Shown here piece by piece: positions 33,784 to 43,087 of a DNA stretch of 45,545 nt. Under the pieces are notes generated by a model that saw nothing but the letters and a program-made list of their open reading frames with translations, searched no databases and had not been told where the DNA came from. The position numbers and the translations under genes are program-made. The stretch covers positions 1 through 45,545 of the forward strand of contig JAPLAM010000054.1 of assembly GCA_026393275.1 (NCBI GenBank). The letters run 5' to 3'. This DNA is from Arthrobacter sp. GTDB lineage: Bacteria > Actinomycetota > Actinomycetes > Actinomycetales > Micrococcaceae. Positions within the stretch are counted from its first letter, which is position 1, and every line of letters starts with the position of its first letter.

Positions 33784-36528
33784 TCAGGAGTTCCGCGGAT
33801 GTGAGGGCCCTTGTACCCGGTTTGCTTTGGGCCGGCCCGGCCTGCCCCGCCGGGGTGCCAGCGGACCCCTTCGTGAATGCCGGGTCCGGGGTTCCGTGGT
33901 GCTGAAGCGGGCCGCACGGCGGGCCACATGGTGGTCTGCTCCCCGCCGCCGGACCCGTGGTAGTGCCGGCACGGCTGGCTGCTGCGCGGAACGGGAGAAG
34001 AACCATTGCTTGGCCAGCTCCACCAGCACCAGGTAGATCACTGTCATGCCCAGCAGCGCCAGGAAGAAGGGCACCGGCAACGGGTCAAAGCCGAGGACAC
34101 CGGCCAGCGGGGACAACGGAAGGTAGACGCCCAGGGCCACTACGCCCAGCGAGGCGCACAGCAACCCGACGGAGGGGCGGCTGCGCAGGAACGGCACCCG
34201 GCGGGTCCGGATCGCGAAGATGATCAGCGTCTGGGTCGCAATTGACTCGATGAACCAGCCGGCCCTGAACTCCCCCGGAACGGCGTTGAACACAAACAGC
34301 ATCAGTCCGAACGTCGCGAAGTCGAACACCGAGCTGATGGGGCCGAAGAGGAACATGAAGCGCCGGATGAAGGCGATGTTCCAGTGGGCCGGTGCCAGCA
34401 GTTGCTCCTTGTCCACCCGGTCGCCCGGGATGGCCAGCTGGCCGCTGTCGTAGAGCAGGTTGTTGAGCAGGATCTGTCCCGGCAGCATCGGCAGGAAACT
34501 CAGCACCACGGACGCCGTAGCCGCGCTGAACATGTTGCCGAAGTTGCTGGAGGTGCCCATCAGCACGTACTTGATGGTGTTGGCGAAGATCCGCCGGCCT
34601 TCCATCACGCCGTCGGCCAGCACGCCGAGGTCCTTGTCCAGCAGCACGACGTCGGCGGCGTCCTTGGCGACGTCGGTGGCGCTGTCCACGGAGATGCCGA
34701 TGTCCGCCTGGTGCAGCGCGAGCGCGTCGTTGACGCCGTCGCCCATGAATCCGACCGCTCCGCCGCTCTGGCGCAGCAGCCGGATAATCCTGGCCTTCTG
34801 CTCCGGCGAGACGCGGGCGAAGATGCTGGCCTCGCGGGCGGCGGCGCTCAGCTCCTGATCGGACATGGCCTCGGCCTGGACGCCGGTGATGGTCCCGCCG
34901 GACAGCACGCCCACCTGCTCGCAGACCTTCTCTGCCACCTTGGCGTTGTCTCCGGTGGCGATCTTGACCGTGATGCCCAGCGCGTTCAGCCGGTCCAGGG
35001 ACTCCTTCGCGTTGGCCTTGGGCCGGTCGAGGAAGACGAGGAAGCCGGCCAGGGTCAGGTCCTTCTCGTCGGCCGGCGAGATATCTTCTGTTCCGGCGGC
35101 AACCCGGGTGGCGACGGCCACCACGCGGGAACCGGCGTCGAACTGTTCATCCAGCAGGGCCTGCACCGTGGCCGCGGTAGCGCCGCACAGCGCCAGGACA
35201 TCCTCCGGCGAGCCTTTGGTGATGATCCGGGCGGGGCCGCCGGCGTCGCGGACCAGCACGCTGGTCCGCCGGCGCTGATGGTCGAAATCAATGACGTCGA
35301 GCCGCCGATAGCGCGACGGTTCGAACGCGGCCGCCTCCGGCGACTCCCAGAGCGCGGCGTCCAGCGGGTTCTGCCCGAGGACGGACCGCTTCGCCTCCGT
35401 GTAGTCCGCCTCAGTGGCGAGCAGCCCGAGGGTGAGCAACTCCCCCGCGGACAAGTCGGCCACCGGCAGGGCGGCGGTAAAGCTGATCCGGCCCTCGGTC
35501 AGGGTCCCGGTCTTGTCAGTAACGAGGATGTCCATGTCGCCGAGGTCCTCGATGCAGACCAGCCGCTTGACCAGCACCTTGCGCTTGGCCAGCTGCCGGG
35601 TGCCCGTGGCCAGGCTCGTGCTGACGACGGCGGGCAGCAGCTGCGGGGTGATCCCCACCGCGATGGCCAGGGAGAACAGCAGCGACTCGATCAGGGGCCG
35701 ATGCAGGAGCAGGTTCGCGATGAAGATCAGCGACGTCAGCCCGATGGCAACCTGGAGCAGGAGGAAGGAGAAGCGCTTGAGGCCGAGCTGGAATTCGGTC
35801 TGCGGCTGCCGGTCGCCCAGGCCAAGCGCAATCCGGCCGAACTCCGCCTGGCCGCCGGTGGCCACCACCACCCCGGTGCAGTTGCCCGCCTGGATCACTG
35901 TTCCCATGAACAGGCAGGACGTCAGGTCACCCAGCGCGGCGCCGCCCGCCACCGGGGCGGGGTCCTTGCCGACCGGCAGCGACTCTCCGGTCAGGATGCT
36001 TTCGTCGCAGAGCAGGTCCTTGGCGCTCAGCAGGCGAAGATCGGCCGGGATGATCGCGCCGAGCCCCAGTTGCACGACGTCGCCGGGCACCAGCGCGGTC
36101 ACGTCCACCTCGCGGATGGTCCCGTCGCGGAGCACGACGGCGGTGTGCGTGACGCGTGAATGCAGCGCCTCGGCCGCGCGTTCGGCGCGGAATTCGTTGC
36201 TGAAGCCCAGACCCACGCTGACCAGCAGGATCACGCCGATCACGATCGAGTTGGTGGCGTCCCCCAGCGAGAGTGAGAGCCCGGCGGTGACGAGCAGCAG
36301 GATCAGGATGGGGCTGCGGAACTGCCGCCCGAGCACGGACCAGCCGCTGGCCTCGTGGGTGCGGACCGCGTTCGGCCCCAGCACGGCGAGCCGCTCCGCC
36401 GCTTCGGCCGCGGCCAGGCCGCCCGGTGCCGAGCCCAGCCGGGCGAGCACCGTGACCGCCTCGGTTCGGGCGGCGTCGGCGATGGTCAATGGCGGGGAGG
36501 TGGACTCCCTCACGTCGAGCTGTGGCAT
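33784..36528 (-). CDS. mgtA: Magnesium-type P-type ATPase (MgtA/MgtB-like)
   Basis: A 914-residue P3B-type ATPase that would import Mg2+ at the membrane. Actuator TGES (180-183), phosphorylation site D338 (DKTGTL), hinge GDGVNDAL and the TM helices around LAIAVGITPQLLPAVVST are all intact. After the last TM (VYLVLVELAKQWFF region) the frame continues for about 68 Arg/Pro-rich residues not expected for the family; a stop lost or moved is possible. It sits 36 bp after an alpha/beta hydrolase gene and 100 bp before the PRT-hydrolase fusion, so the - strand genes 38.1-32.3 kb may form one operon. Confidence 0.9.
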   Translation of the reverse strand: MPQLDVRESTSPPLTIADAARTEAVTVLARLGSAPGGLAAAEAAERLAVLGPNAVRTHEASGWSVLGRQFRSPILILLLVTAGLSLSLGDATNSIVIGVILLVSVGLGFSNEFRAERAAEALHSRVTHTAVVLRDGTIREVDVTALVPGDVVQLGLGAIIPADLRLLSAKDLLCDESILTGESLPVGKDPAPVAGGAALGDLTSCLFMGTVIQAGNCTGVVVATGGQAEFGRIALGLGDRQPQTEFQLGLKRFSFLLLQVAIGLTSLIFIANLLLHRPLIESLLFSLAIAVGITPQLLPAVVSTSLATGTRQLAKRKVLVKRLVCIEDLGDMDILVTDKTGTLTEGRISFTAALPVADLSAGELLTLGLLATEADYTEAKRSVLGQNPLDAALWESPEAAAFEPSRYRRLDVIDFDHQRRRTSVLVRDAGGPARIITKGSPEDVLALCGATAATVQALLDEQFDAGSRVVAVATRVAAGTEDISPADEKDLTLAGFLVFLDRPKANAKESLDRLNALGITVKIATGDNAKVAEKVCEQVGVLSGGTITGVQAEAMSDQELSAAAREASIFARVSPEQKARIIRLLRQSGGAVGFMGDGVNDALALHQADIGISVDSATDVAKDAADVVLLDKDLGVLADGVMEGRRIFANTIKYVLMGTSSNFGNMFSAATASVVLSFLPMLPGQILLNNLLYDSGQLAIPGDRVDKEQLLAPAHWNIAFIRRFMFLFGPISSVFDFATFGLMLFVFNAVPGEFRAGWFIESIATQTLIIFAIRTRRVPFLRSRPSVGLLCASLGVVALGVYLPLSPLAGVLGFDPLPVPFFLALLGMTVIYLVLVELAKQWFFSRSAQQPAVPALPRVRRRGADHHVARRAARFSTTEPRTRHSRRGPLAPRRGRPGRPKANRVQGPSHPRNS

Positions 36529-36564
36529 GCGAATCCGTCCAGAGACCTCAAGTTAACGCTAAGA

Positions 36565-37314
36565 CTACGTTGGGACGCTCCGCGAGTCATTTGGTGACGC
36601 GACGCCGTCTGGAACGCCGGCTGCGGGGCCGGCGGCGGGGGACGGCGCGGCCGCTTCCGCCAGGACCGTGCGGAGCGTGACCTCGTGGGCGAGGATCCGG
36701 AAGTGGCCACCGGTATCCAGCTGCACGTTCCGGGCTCCCGGAAGCACGCTGCCCTCCGGGATGTGCGGATCGAAGAGCCCATAGATGGAGGTAATGCGCT
36801 CGTTGGCACGCTGTTCGCGGGACAGTTGCAGGGTTACGGCGTTGCGCGGCGACAGTGCCCGCAGGCTCGGGAGGAGCATGAATCCCGCGTACCGGGAGCC
36901 GGAGAACGGAGCGGCGACGGCCACCATCCGGGCGATCCGCGGCTCCGGATCCAGTGACGTCATCGCGAACTTGCCGATCAGCCCACCCTTGCTGTGGGCC
37001 ACAATCAGGGTATCCGTGAGGTCCCGGTCGCGGAGGTAGCCGGCAATCAGGGCCGCAGCCTTCGGAACGGCAAGCCGGTTGCGTTCCAGCACGGTGACGA
37101 CGTGCACCGGGTGCCCGGCTGCATGCAGCGTCCGAATCAGCGGCAGCATGAAGCGCCAGTCTTCGAAGACGCCGGGAATCACGACGACGGGCCGGCCGGT
37201 GCCGGTCAGGAACTCACCGGGGCTGACCCGGGAGACTGCACTGCGCAGTTGCCGGCCGACGGCGTAAGCGTAGTCCTGGGCCCACCAGCCCGCGATCTGG
37301 AACACCGAGCTCAC
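36565..37314 (-). CDS. Alpha/beta hydrolase (lipase-like)
   Basis: A 249-residue hydrolase when started at the GTG at 37314, which overlaps the upstream stop (GTGA). A longer frame to 37476 is unrelated sequence. The nucleophile elbow is AHSKGG (GHSMGG-like with Lys), and His candidates lie in TGGHFRILAH. The start VVVIPGVFEDWRFMLPLI resembles triacylglycerol lipase or esterase openings. The Ala/Pro-rich tail (about 25 residues) is probably disordered. Substrate unknown. Confidence 0.78.
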   Translation of the reverse strand: MSSVFQIAGWWAQDYAYAVGRQLRSAVSRVSPGEFLTGTGRPVVVIPGVFEDWRFMLPLIRTLHAAGHPVHVVTVLERNRLAVPKAAALIAGYLRDRDLTDTLIVAHSKGGLIGKFAMTSLDPEPRIARMVAVAAPFSGSRYAGFMLLPSLRALSPRNAVTLQLSREQRANERITSIYGLFDPHIPEGSVLPGARNVQLDTGGHFRILAHEVTLRTVLAEAAAPSPAAGPAAGVPDGVASPNDSRSVPT

Positions 37315-38108
37315 GCAGTCAGATCCCGGGGCGCGGCAGTTCCTGCCGCCGTGATACCGGCGAAGGAGAGGATGGACTCGGCCACCTCGACGGCGCGGGT
37401 GTGCTGGACCACGTGTCCGGTCCCCTTGATTTCCAGGAACTGCGCGGCGGATGCCCGGGCGGCGAGCCGGCGGCACCAGCCCGTCGTGGCCACGGGGTCG
37501 TTCTCGCCCCGCAGCACCAGGATAGGGGCCGTGATTCCGCCGACTTCGTCCTCAAGGCGGTAGTCCATCATGAGCCGCAGGTTCTTGAGGTACCAGCTCG
37601 GCCCGCAGCGGAGATAGTCGGTGAAGACCACCGCGTTCGAGGAAGGACTCTCAAAGAACATGCAATCGCGGCCCAGCGCCAGCGCCTGCTGCGCCACGGT
37701 TCGCCGGCGGTCGTTGACCACCGGGCCCATCAGGACCACGTGCGGAATCCGCAGCGGCTGCTGCCTCGCGGCTTCGACCGCGAACTGCGTCCCCATCGAG
37801 TGGCCCACCACCACGAACTCCAGCACTCCGAGCTGCTCGAGCGCGCCCAGGATGTAGGTGGCCTGCTCCGCCACGGTGAGCGTTTGCGGCGGCCGCGGCG
37901 TGTCGCCGAAGCCCGGCAAGTCGATCGAATAGGTGTCGGCGGACCCGGCCAGCAACCCGTGGAGCCGTTCCAGGTAGCGATGCGAGGCGCCGATCCCGTG
38001 GATCAGAACGACGGCGCGGCCGGCCGCCTGGCCGGGCGTCCGGCGGGAGGCGAAGACATGGCCCAAATGGCCGGCGGCCTCAACCTCGATGCGCTCGGCG
38101 CTGCTCAT
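37311..38108 (-). CDS. Alpha/beta hydrolase
   Basis: A 265-residue hydrolase started at the ATG at 38108 (MSSAERIEVEA). The canonical core is present: VLIHGIGASHRYL (oxyanion), DLPGFGDTPRPP, GHSMGTQF (Ser), RGENDPVA (Asp) and GTGHVVQ (His). It is typical of the esterase/C-C hydrolase superfamily. It is the first gene of the - strand set that runs through the second hydrolase and the Mg2+ ATPase. Substrate not inferred. Confidence 0.85.
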   Translation of the reverse strand: MSSAERIEVEAAGHLGHVFASRRTPGQAAGRAVVLIHGIGASHRYLERLHGLLAGSADTYSIDLPGFGDTPRPPQTLTVAEQATYILGALEQLGVLEFVVVGHSMGTQFAVEAARQQPLRIPHVVLMGPVVNDRRRTVAQQALALGRDCMFFESPSSNAVVFTDYLRCGPSWYLKNLRLMMDYRLEDEVGGITAPILVLRGENDPVATTGWCRRLAARASAAQFLEIKGTGHVVQHTRAVEVAESILSFAGITAAGTAAPRDLTA

Positions 38109-38316
38109 GCGGGATCTCGTTTCTGCTCGGCGCCACTGTTTAGCGTGTAGTAAGCATACTGATAGACCCTGTGTAACCGACCGCGCCGGGTTGTGCGGCA
38201 GGGCGACCGAGGGCGGTCTGTACGCCGGCGGAGGGCCCGCTGTAGCTTGGTGGAGACCCTCGCGGGCGGAGATCACGCGGGTGAAAATTACGGGCACGCC
38301 AACATCGGAGGAACGC

Positions 38317-38529
38317 ATGAGCAACGAGCCGATCGAACCGGAAGACATCGTGAGCGACGGGGTGGACGAGGCCGGGAAGCCCGTCCCACGCGACGACGGC
38401 AGCGCTGACGGCGCGGCGACTACACCCCCCGGAACTGGCGACACGAACAAAGTGCCGGGACCGGCCGAGGAACAAGACGAAGAGACGGCGGACGACCGCG
38501 GCCTCACCACCGACACCAGCCCGGACTGA
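38317..38529 (+). CDS. Small acidic, probably disordered hypothetical protein
   Basis: A 70-residue frame with a perfect CGGAGGAACGC ribosome site just before the ATG, which makes it a credible gene despite its length. The sequence is rich in Asp, Glu, Thr, Pro and Gly, with no Cys, Trp, Tyr, Phe or Leu-rich core and a very low predicted pI. Comparable short acidic proteins occur beside stress genes in Arthrobacter, but I recognise no named family. It diverges from the hydrolase-ATPase operon across 208 bp. Confidence 0.65.
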   Translation: MSNEPIEPEDIVSDGVDEAGKPVPRDDGSADGAATTPPGTGDTNKVPGPAEEQDEETADDRGLTTDTSPD

Positions 38530-38593
38530 CCTGCCGGGCAGGGCGACCCGGCTGTTGGCCGGGCCGCCCCGGCTCGGGCCGTCGGACAAGCCG

Positions 38594-38629
38594 GCGGCCG
38601 GGCCTCCCGCGCGAGAGTGGCCCGGCCGC
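38594..38629. terminator. GC-rich hairpin between convergent genes
   Basis: GCGGCCGGGCC (38594-38604) pairs perfectly with 38619-38629 around a 14-nt loop. A further GGCCGGGCC copy at 38557-38565 could pair with the same right arm. No T-tract is present. Confidence 0.6.
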
Positions 38630-38646
38630 GTCGACTCGGACGCCCG

Positions 38647-39060
38647 CTAGCTGGTGGCGGGCCCGATGTTGACCAGCCAGTCCACCCCGAACTTGTCCTT
38701 GCACATGCCGAAGGTGTCGCCCCACGGGGCCTTCTCCAGCGGCACCGTCACGGTGCCGCCGTCGGCGAGCTTGTCCCAGTAGCCGCGCAGCTCGGCCTCG
38801 TCGGTGCCGCTAAGGGATACGGAGTAGTTGTTGCCCGGGGTGTAATCCATGCTGTTGGGCGTGTCCGCCCCCATCAGCACCAGGCCCGATTCACTGGTCA
38901 GCATGCCGTGCATGATCTTGTCCTTCTCGGCGGGGTCTTCGCTGGCGTGGAACTCGCCGAAGGTGCTCATGTTCAGCTCGCCACCAAACACCGTCTTGTA
39001 GAAGGTCATGGCATCCCTCGCGTTGTCGCGAAAGCCAAGGTAGGGGTTGAGCGTGGTCAT
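38647..39060 (-). CDS. VOC family protein (PhnB/glyoxalase-like)
   Basis: A 137-residue protein with two beta-alpha-beta-beta-beta modules of the VOC/PhnB family: PYLGFRDNARDAMTFYKTVFGG and GKDKFGVDW-type ending (CKDKFGVDWLVNIG). Many PhnB-like proteins have unknown biochemical roles. The ATG at 39060 is preceded by AAGGAG; a longer start at 39123 is not family-like. It is a single gene on -, 157 bp after the PfpI-type gene. The intervening gap has a nine-C run and GC-rich inverted repeats but no coding signal. Confidence 0.9.
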   Translation of the reverse strand: MTTLNPYLGFRDNARDAMTFYKTVFGGELNMSTFGEFHASEDPAEKDKIMHGMLTSESGLVLMGADTPNSMDYTPGNNYSVSLSGTDEAELRGYWDKLADGGTVTVPLEKAPWGDTFGMCKDKFGVDWLVNIGPATS

Positions 39061-39217
39061 ATCCGGAACTCCTTGATAGCTGGAGGCGGCGGTCAGGCGA
39101 ACGATATGTCCGCACCGGCGCACTTACACGCCATATCCTGCCCGAAATCGGCCCCCCCCCTTCATAGGGCCGCCGGAGCCCGCGGGCCGACGCGGCCCGG
39201 GGCGCCACGCCGGACGG

Positions 39218-39784
39218 TTAGGCGGTCTGGCCGGCGTGCTCGCCCTCGGCGATTTCTTCCAGCAACTTGTTGTTGAACGCCGGCAGGTCGTCCGGATTCC
39301 GGCTCGTCACCAGGCCCTGGTCAACCACCACTTCCTCGTCAGTCCAGTTGGCGCCCGCGTTCTTCAGGTCCGTCTGAAGCGTGTGGTACGAGGTCAAATT
39401 GCGTCCGCTGACCACGCCGGCGTCGATCAGCAGCCACGGGCCGTGGCAGATCGAGGCCACCGGCTTGTGTTGTTCGAAGAAACCGCGGGCAAAAGTTTGG
39501 GCTCCCTTGTCGACCCGGAGGTGGTCAGCGTTCACGACGCCGCCCGGAATGACGAGGGCGTGGAAGTCCGACGCGTTGGCCTGGTCCACCGTTAGGTCGA
39601 CGTCGAAAGTCTCACCTTTTTCGGTGCCATCGTAGCCTTGCAGTTTTCCGCTCTTGGGGGCCACGAGCGTGGGTTCGCCGCCGGCCTCCTTGACCGCGTT
39701 CCACGGGCTGGTCAGTTCGATCTGTTCGACGCCGTCCGTCAGTAGAAACGCGACTTTCTTGCCTGCAATGTTGTGTTCGGACAT
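39218..39784 (-). CDS. Type 1 glutamine amidotransferase-like protein (DJ-1/PfpI family)
   Basis: A 188-residue DJ-1/PfpI protein. The nucleophile-elbow segment VASICHGPWLLIDAG carries the conserved Cys-His, and the upstream Glu lies in FLLTDGVEQIELTSP. LVIPGG matches the family core. Homologues act as intracellular proteases, glyoxalases or deglycases under oxidative or carbonyl stress. The ATG at 39784 follows GGAGGA; an in-frame extension to 40015 is not homologous. Confidence 0.92.
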   Translation of the reverse strand: MSEHNIAGKKVAFLLTDGVEQIELTSPWNAVKEAGGEPTLVAPKSGKLQGYDGTEKGETFDVDLTVDQANASDFHALVIPGGVVNADHLRVDKGAQTFARGFFEQHKPVASICHGPWLLIDAGVVSGRNLTSYHTLQTDLKNAGANWTDEEVVVDQGLVTSRNPDDLPAFNNKLLEEIAEGEHAGQTA

Positions 39785-40044
39785 GTGTCCTCCTCCAGCC
39801 AGCGCGAGGGTCCCGCAGCCGTTCGGCCGTTCACGTCCCACGCGGAGAGATTGGTGCCTTACGGACTCAACTTTAGGAAGCAAGAAAATAATAAGCAAGC
39901 TGATCATGCGGCCGGCAGCACTTCGCGCTCTGCCCTTCCCGAGGCTCCCGGAGCCGTTGTCTCGGGCACCCACTGGCCACGGCCAAGGACCGTGATTACG
40001 CTGGCGGGTATCCACAGATTCAGGACCGCAGAAAGTAGGACACC

Positions 40045-40296
40045 ATGGACGAGCAGGACATCCTCCAGCGCATCACCACCCTGGTAGACGAGGAACGGGA
40101 GCTACGCGAACGGGCCGAATCCGCAAGTCCCGACCATGACCACGTCCCCGACCGGCTCCGGCTCAGTCAACTCGAACAAGACCTCGACCAGTGCTGGGAT
40201 CTGTTGCGGCAGCGGCGGGCCAAGAAGCAGTACGGCGAAAACCCCGACGACGCGGAGGCTCGCCCCGTCACGCAGGTGGAGGGCTACAACGGCTGA
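40045..40296 (+). CDS. DUF2630 family protein
   Basis: An 83-residue acidic, largely helical protein matching the actinobacterial DUF2630 pattern: ILQRITTLVDEERELR, then RLSQLEQDLDQCWDLLRQRRAKKQYGENPDDA. It is cytoplasmic, with heptad-like spacing that suggests a coiled coil. Molecular function is unknown. The 260 bp upstream, shared with the divergent PfpI-type gene, contains AT-rich sequence around 39870-39905 that may hold promoters. Confidence 0.88.
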   Translation: MDEQDILQRITTLVDEERELRERAESASPDHDHVPDRLRLSQLEQDLDQCWDLLRQRRAKKQYGENPDDAEARPVTQVEGYNG

Positions 40297-40474
40297 ACCC
40301 GGGCACCGGACGCGCGGCGCACCTCGGCGCTGACCGATTGCCGGTACCCGCTATGCGGCCGCCCGCGGTCCGCGCCAGCCCTCGGACACCGATTACCTCC
40401 TGATTTTTCCGCGCCACAGGCCTACCATATGGACGGGGGGCACTCGAAAGCGACAACGCTTACTGGAGGCCACG

Positions 40475-41929
40475 ATGTTCATCACCGTCCGCAAACTTTT
40501 CCCGCAAGTGGAGAAAATATTCGTGGCCGCAGCCTGGCGCCGGCCCCTGCCGGGCGCCGCCGCTCCCCCGCCGGACAGCACGCGGCCCCGGCACTTCTTG
40601 GCCGCCCTGGCCGCCGTCGTCCTCGCCGCGGGCGGCGGGACGGTTGCCGCCGCCCCGGCCGTGGCCGATTCGGAGCAGAGCTACATCGTGGTGCTCAAGG
40701 ACGGCGCCGGCGACGCCGGGGCCCTTGCCGCCGCACAGCAGGGAAAATTCGGCTTCACGGCGTCCAAGGTCTACCGGGACGCGGTGAACGGCTACTCCGG
40801 CACCATGACGGCGGCACAGGCGAACAGCGTGGCCGCCGATCCGAGCGTCGACTTCGTCACGCTCGGCCGGCACTTCGACAAACCCCAGGAACCCACGGCA
40901 CCCAACACCGAGATCGCGCCGTTCTGGTGGCTGCGGATCGGCGGCGACATAGCGGAGGCCAGGGCCGGCGCTAACCAACGCGCCAGCGACAGCGATTCCG
41001 GCGTCAATGTGGCGGTCATCGACAGCGGCATTGACGCCACCCACCCGGAACTCAACGTCCGGGGCGGCATCGACTGCACGTCCGGCGCTCCGGTCAAGGT
41101 GACCCCGGTTGATGTCCTGGGCCACGGGACCGCGGTGGCAGGCGTGATCGGAGCCCGCAACAACGGTTCAGGCATCGTCGGCACGGCGCCGGGTACCCGG
41201 CTCTGGTCGGTGCGGGTGGTGTCGGACGCCGGGACCATCAGCGAGGCGAGCCTGATCTGCGCCATTGACTGGGTGACCTCGACCCGCCGGGGCGGGGACC
41301 GGAGCGACGCCATCGATGTCGCCAACATCAGCATCGCCGGGCCCGGCTCCAACACGGCGAATTGCGGCAAGGGCACCGACCCGATGCATTACGCGATCTG
41401 CCGCTCGGTCCGGGCCGGCGTGGTCTACGCGGTCGCTGCCGGCAACGCCGCGTCGGACTTCGCGACGACGGTGCCCGCGGCCTATCACGAGGTTGTGACG
41501 GCCACCGCCATGGCGGACTTCGACGGCCACCCGGGCGGTCTGGCTCCCAGCATCTGCGGCCGTGACGACTGGAGCGTCCTGGGCCAGCGCGACGACCAGC
41601 CCGCGTTCTTCTCGAACTACGCCGTCAGCGTCCAGGACCAGCGGCACACCGTCGCGGCACCGGGCGTCTGCGTCCTGTCCACGGCTCGCGGCGGAGGCTA
41701 CGGCATCAACCATGGCACCAGCTTCGCCAGTCCCGCCGTGGCTGGCGCGGTGGCCCTGTGCATCAGCGACGGTGCCTGCCAGGGTTCCGGCGCCGACATC
41801 AGCGAGCAGTTCCTCGATCTCGCCGAGTCCTATAACCAGCGGCACCCCGACTTCGGCTTCGCCGGCGATCCGCTCCACCCGGTGGGCTCCAAGTACTACG
41901 GGTTCCTGACCGAGATCACGAGGTTCTAG
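40475..41929 (+). CDS. Secreted S8 subtilisin-like serine protease
   Basis: A 484-residue exported protease. A long basic N-region (about 40 residues) precedes a hydrophobic core (about 41-60) and an AVA-D cleavage site near residue 64. An inhibitor I9-like prodomain (about 65-132, SYIVVLKDGAGD) follows. The triad is D183 (VIDSGID), H217 (GHGTAVAG) and S417 (GTSFASP), with oxyanion N324 (AAGN). Several Cys in the mature part suit disulfides. GGAGG precedes the ATG. The unusually long n-region may indicate a later true start, but no better start with a ribosome site was found. Confidence 0.9.
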   Translation: MFITVRKLFPQVEKIFVAAAWRRPLPGAAAPPPDSTRPRHFLAALAAVVLAAGGGTVAAAPAVADSEQSYIVVLKDGAGDAGALAAAQQGKFGFTASKVYRDAVNGYSGTMTAAQANSVAADPSVDFVTLGRHFDKPQEPTAPNTEIAPFWWLRIGGDIAEARAGANQRASDSDSGVNVAVIDSGIDATHPELNVRGGIDCTSGAPVKVTPVDVLGHGTAVAGVIGARNNGSGIVGTAPGTRLWSVRVVSDAGTISEASLICAIDWVTSTRRGGDRSDAIDVANISIAGPGSNTANCGKGTDPMHYAICRSVRAGVVYAVAAGNAASDFATTVPAAYHEVVTATAMADFDGHPGGLAPSICGRDDWSVLGQRDDQPAFFSNYAVSVQDQRHTVAAPGVCVLSTARGGGYGINHGTSFASPAVAGAVALCISDGACQGSGADISEQFLDLAESYNQRHPDFGFAGDPLHPVGSKYYGFLTEITRF

Positions 41930-41959
41930 AACCGCGTGGCGCCTGCTCTAGTCCGCCGG

Positions 41960-43000
41960 TTAGGCGGGGCGGGACGCCCCGATTTCGCGGTTCACGGCGG
42001 GCATGATTTCTGTGGCCAGAAGTTCGATGGAGCGCGCGGTCTCGGCAAACGGCAGTCCGCCGAGCCCGATCTGGGCCATGTACCGGTTGTTGCCGAGGGT
42101 TGCGTGGATTTCCAGCAGCTTCTCGGTGACCTGCTGGGGGCTTCCCACCAGGAGCCCGCCGCCCGGCTCGGTCCACTCGTCGAAGGTGGAGCGCGGGAAG
42201 TGATCCAGCGGGCGCGGCATGTTCTGCTCGAAATACCCCCGGTAGTGCGGGTAGAAGGTGTCGCGGGCCTGTTGTGAGGTGGGAGCCGCGTAGAAGTGGC
42301 CGCCTACCCCCACCGGCAGTCCGGCCGCGTCGTGGCCGGCGTCCGCTGCGCTCTGGCGGTAGAGCTCCACGAGGCGCCGGAACCGAGCGGGCCCGGACAG
42401 CAGCGCGACGAACAGCGGCAGGCCCAGCCGGCCGGCCCGGGCAAAGCTCGCCGGCGTCCCGCCGACGCCCACCCAGACGGGCAGCTTTTCCTGCACCGGC
42501 CGCGGGACAATGTCCAGTCCGGCCAGGTTCTGCGTCAGGTTCCCCTGCCAGTCCACGACGGCGTTGTCCCGCAGTTCCAGCAGCATCCGCAGCTTCTCGT
42601 CGAAGAGGGCGTCGTAGTCCTCCAGCCTGTGGCCGAATAGCGGGTAGGACTCCACGAAGGCGCCCCGGCCCACGATGATTTCGGCCCGCCCGTCGGAGAT
42701 CAGGTCCAGTGTGGCGAATTGCTCGAAGAGGCGCACCGGGTCCTGCGTGGAGAGCACCGTGACGGCCGTGCCGAGCCGCAGGTTCTTGGTCTCGCGGGCG
42801 ATCGCGGCCAGCACGATTTCCGGTGCCGAAACGGCGAAGTCCTGCCGGTGGTGCTCCCCCAGGCCCAGGAAGCTCAGGCCAGCCTGGTCGGCCAGTTTCG
42901 CCAGCTCAATAATCTCCTTCAACCGCTGCTGCGGAGACACCGCACGGCCGGTGCTGATGTTGCGGGTAAGTTCGCCAAAGGTAAAGATGCCAAAGTCCAT
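41960..43000 (-). CDS. LLM class flavin-dependent oxidoreductase (luciferase-like)
   Basis: A 346-residue bacterial luciferase-like TIM barrel using F420 or FMN. Features include LGLGEHHRQDFAVSAPEIVLAAI, TKNLRLGTAVTVLSTQDPVR, DLISDGRAEIIVGRG and PVWVGVGGTP. These match the group whose members act as alkanal or acyl monooxygenases, but substrate is not readable. The start at 43000 has no good ribosome site; a TTGAA-CA-TTCAA palindrome lies 7 bp upstream. It converges on the protease gene with 30 bp between them. Confidence 0.88.
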   Translation of the reverse strand: MDFGIFTFGELTRNISTGRAVSPQQRLKEIIELAKLADQAGLSFLGLGEHHRQDFAVSAPEIVLAAIARETKNLRLGTAVTVLSTQDPVRLFEQFATLDLISDGRAEIIVGRGAFVESYPLFGHRLEDYDALFDEKLRMLLELRDNAVVDWQGNLTQNLAGLDIVPRPVQEKLPVWVGVGGTPASFARAGRLGLPLFVALLSGPARFRRLVELYRQSAADAGHDAAGLPVGVGGHFYAAPTSQQARDTFYPHYRGYFEQNMPRPLDHFPRSTFDEWTEPGGGLLVGSPQQVTEKLLEIHATLGNNRYMAQIGLGGLPFAETARSIELLATEIMPAVNREIGASRPA

Positions 43001-43006
43001 GCTTTA

Positions 43007-43018
43007 TTGAACATTCAA
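43007..43018. promoter_or_regulatory. TTGAA palindrome at the LLM gene start
   Basis: TTGAA-CA-TTCAA is a 5-bp inverted repeat immediately upstream of the - strand LLM start, in an AT-rich patch. It is a candidate operator for an unidentified repressor. Confidence 0.35.
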
Positions 43019-43087
43019 GTATCAAGTTTCATTCCGCCCGGGACGTATCTGCGCAAATCCGTGGAACTGTCGGCCCGTGGCGCCCGA

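Noticed and set aside
39151..39160. Nine-C run between the PfpI-type and VOC genes
   Set aside because: Noncoding and short; possible phase-variable tract, but it touches no start or promoter I can define.
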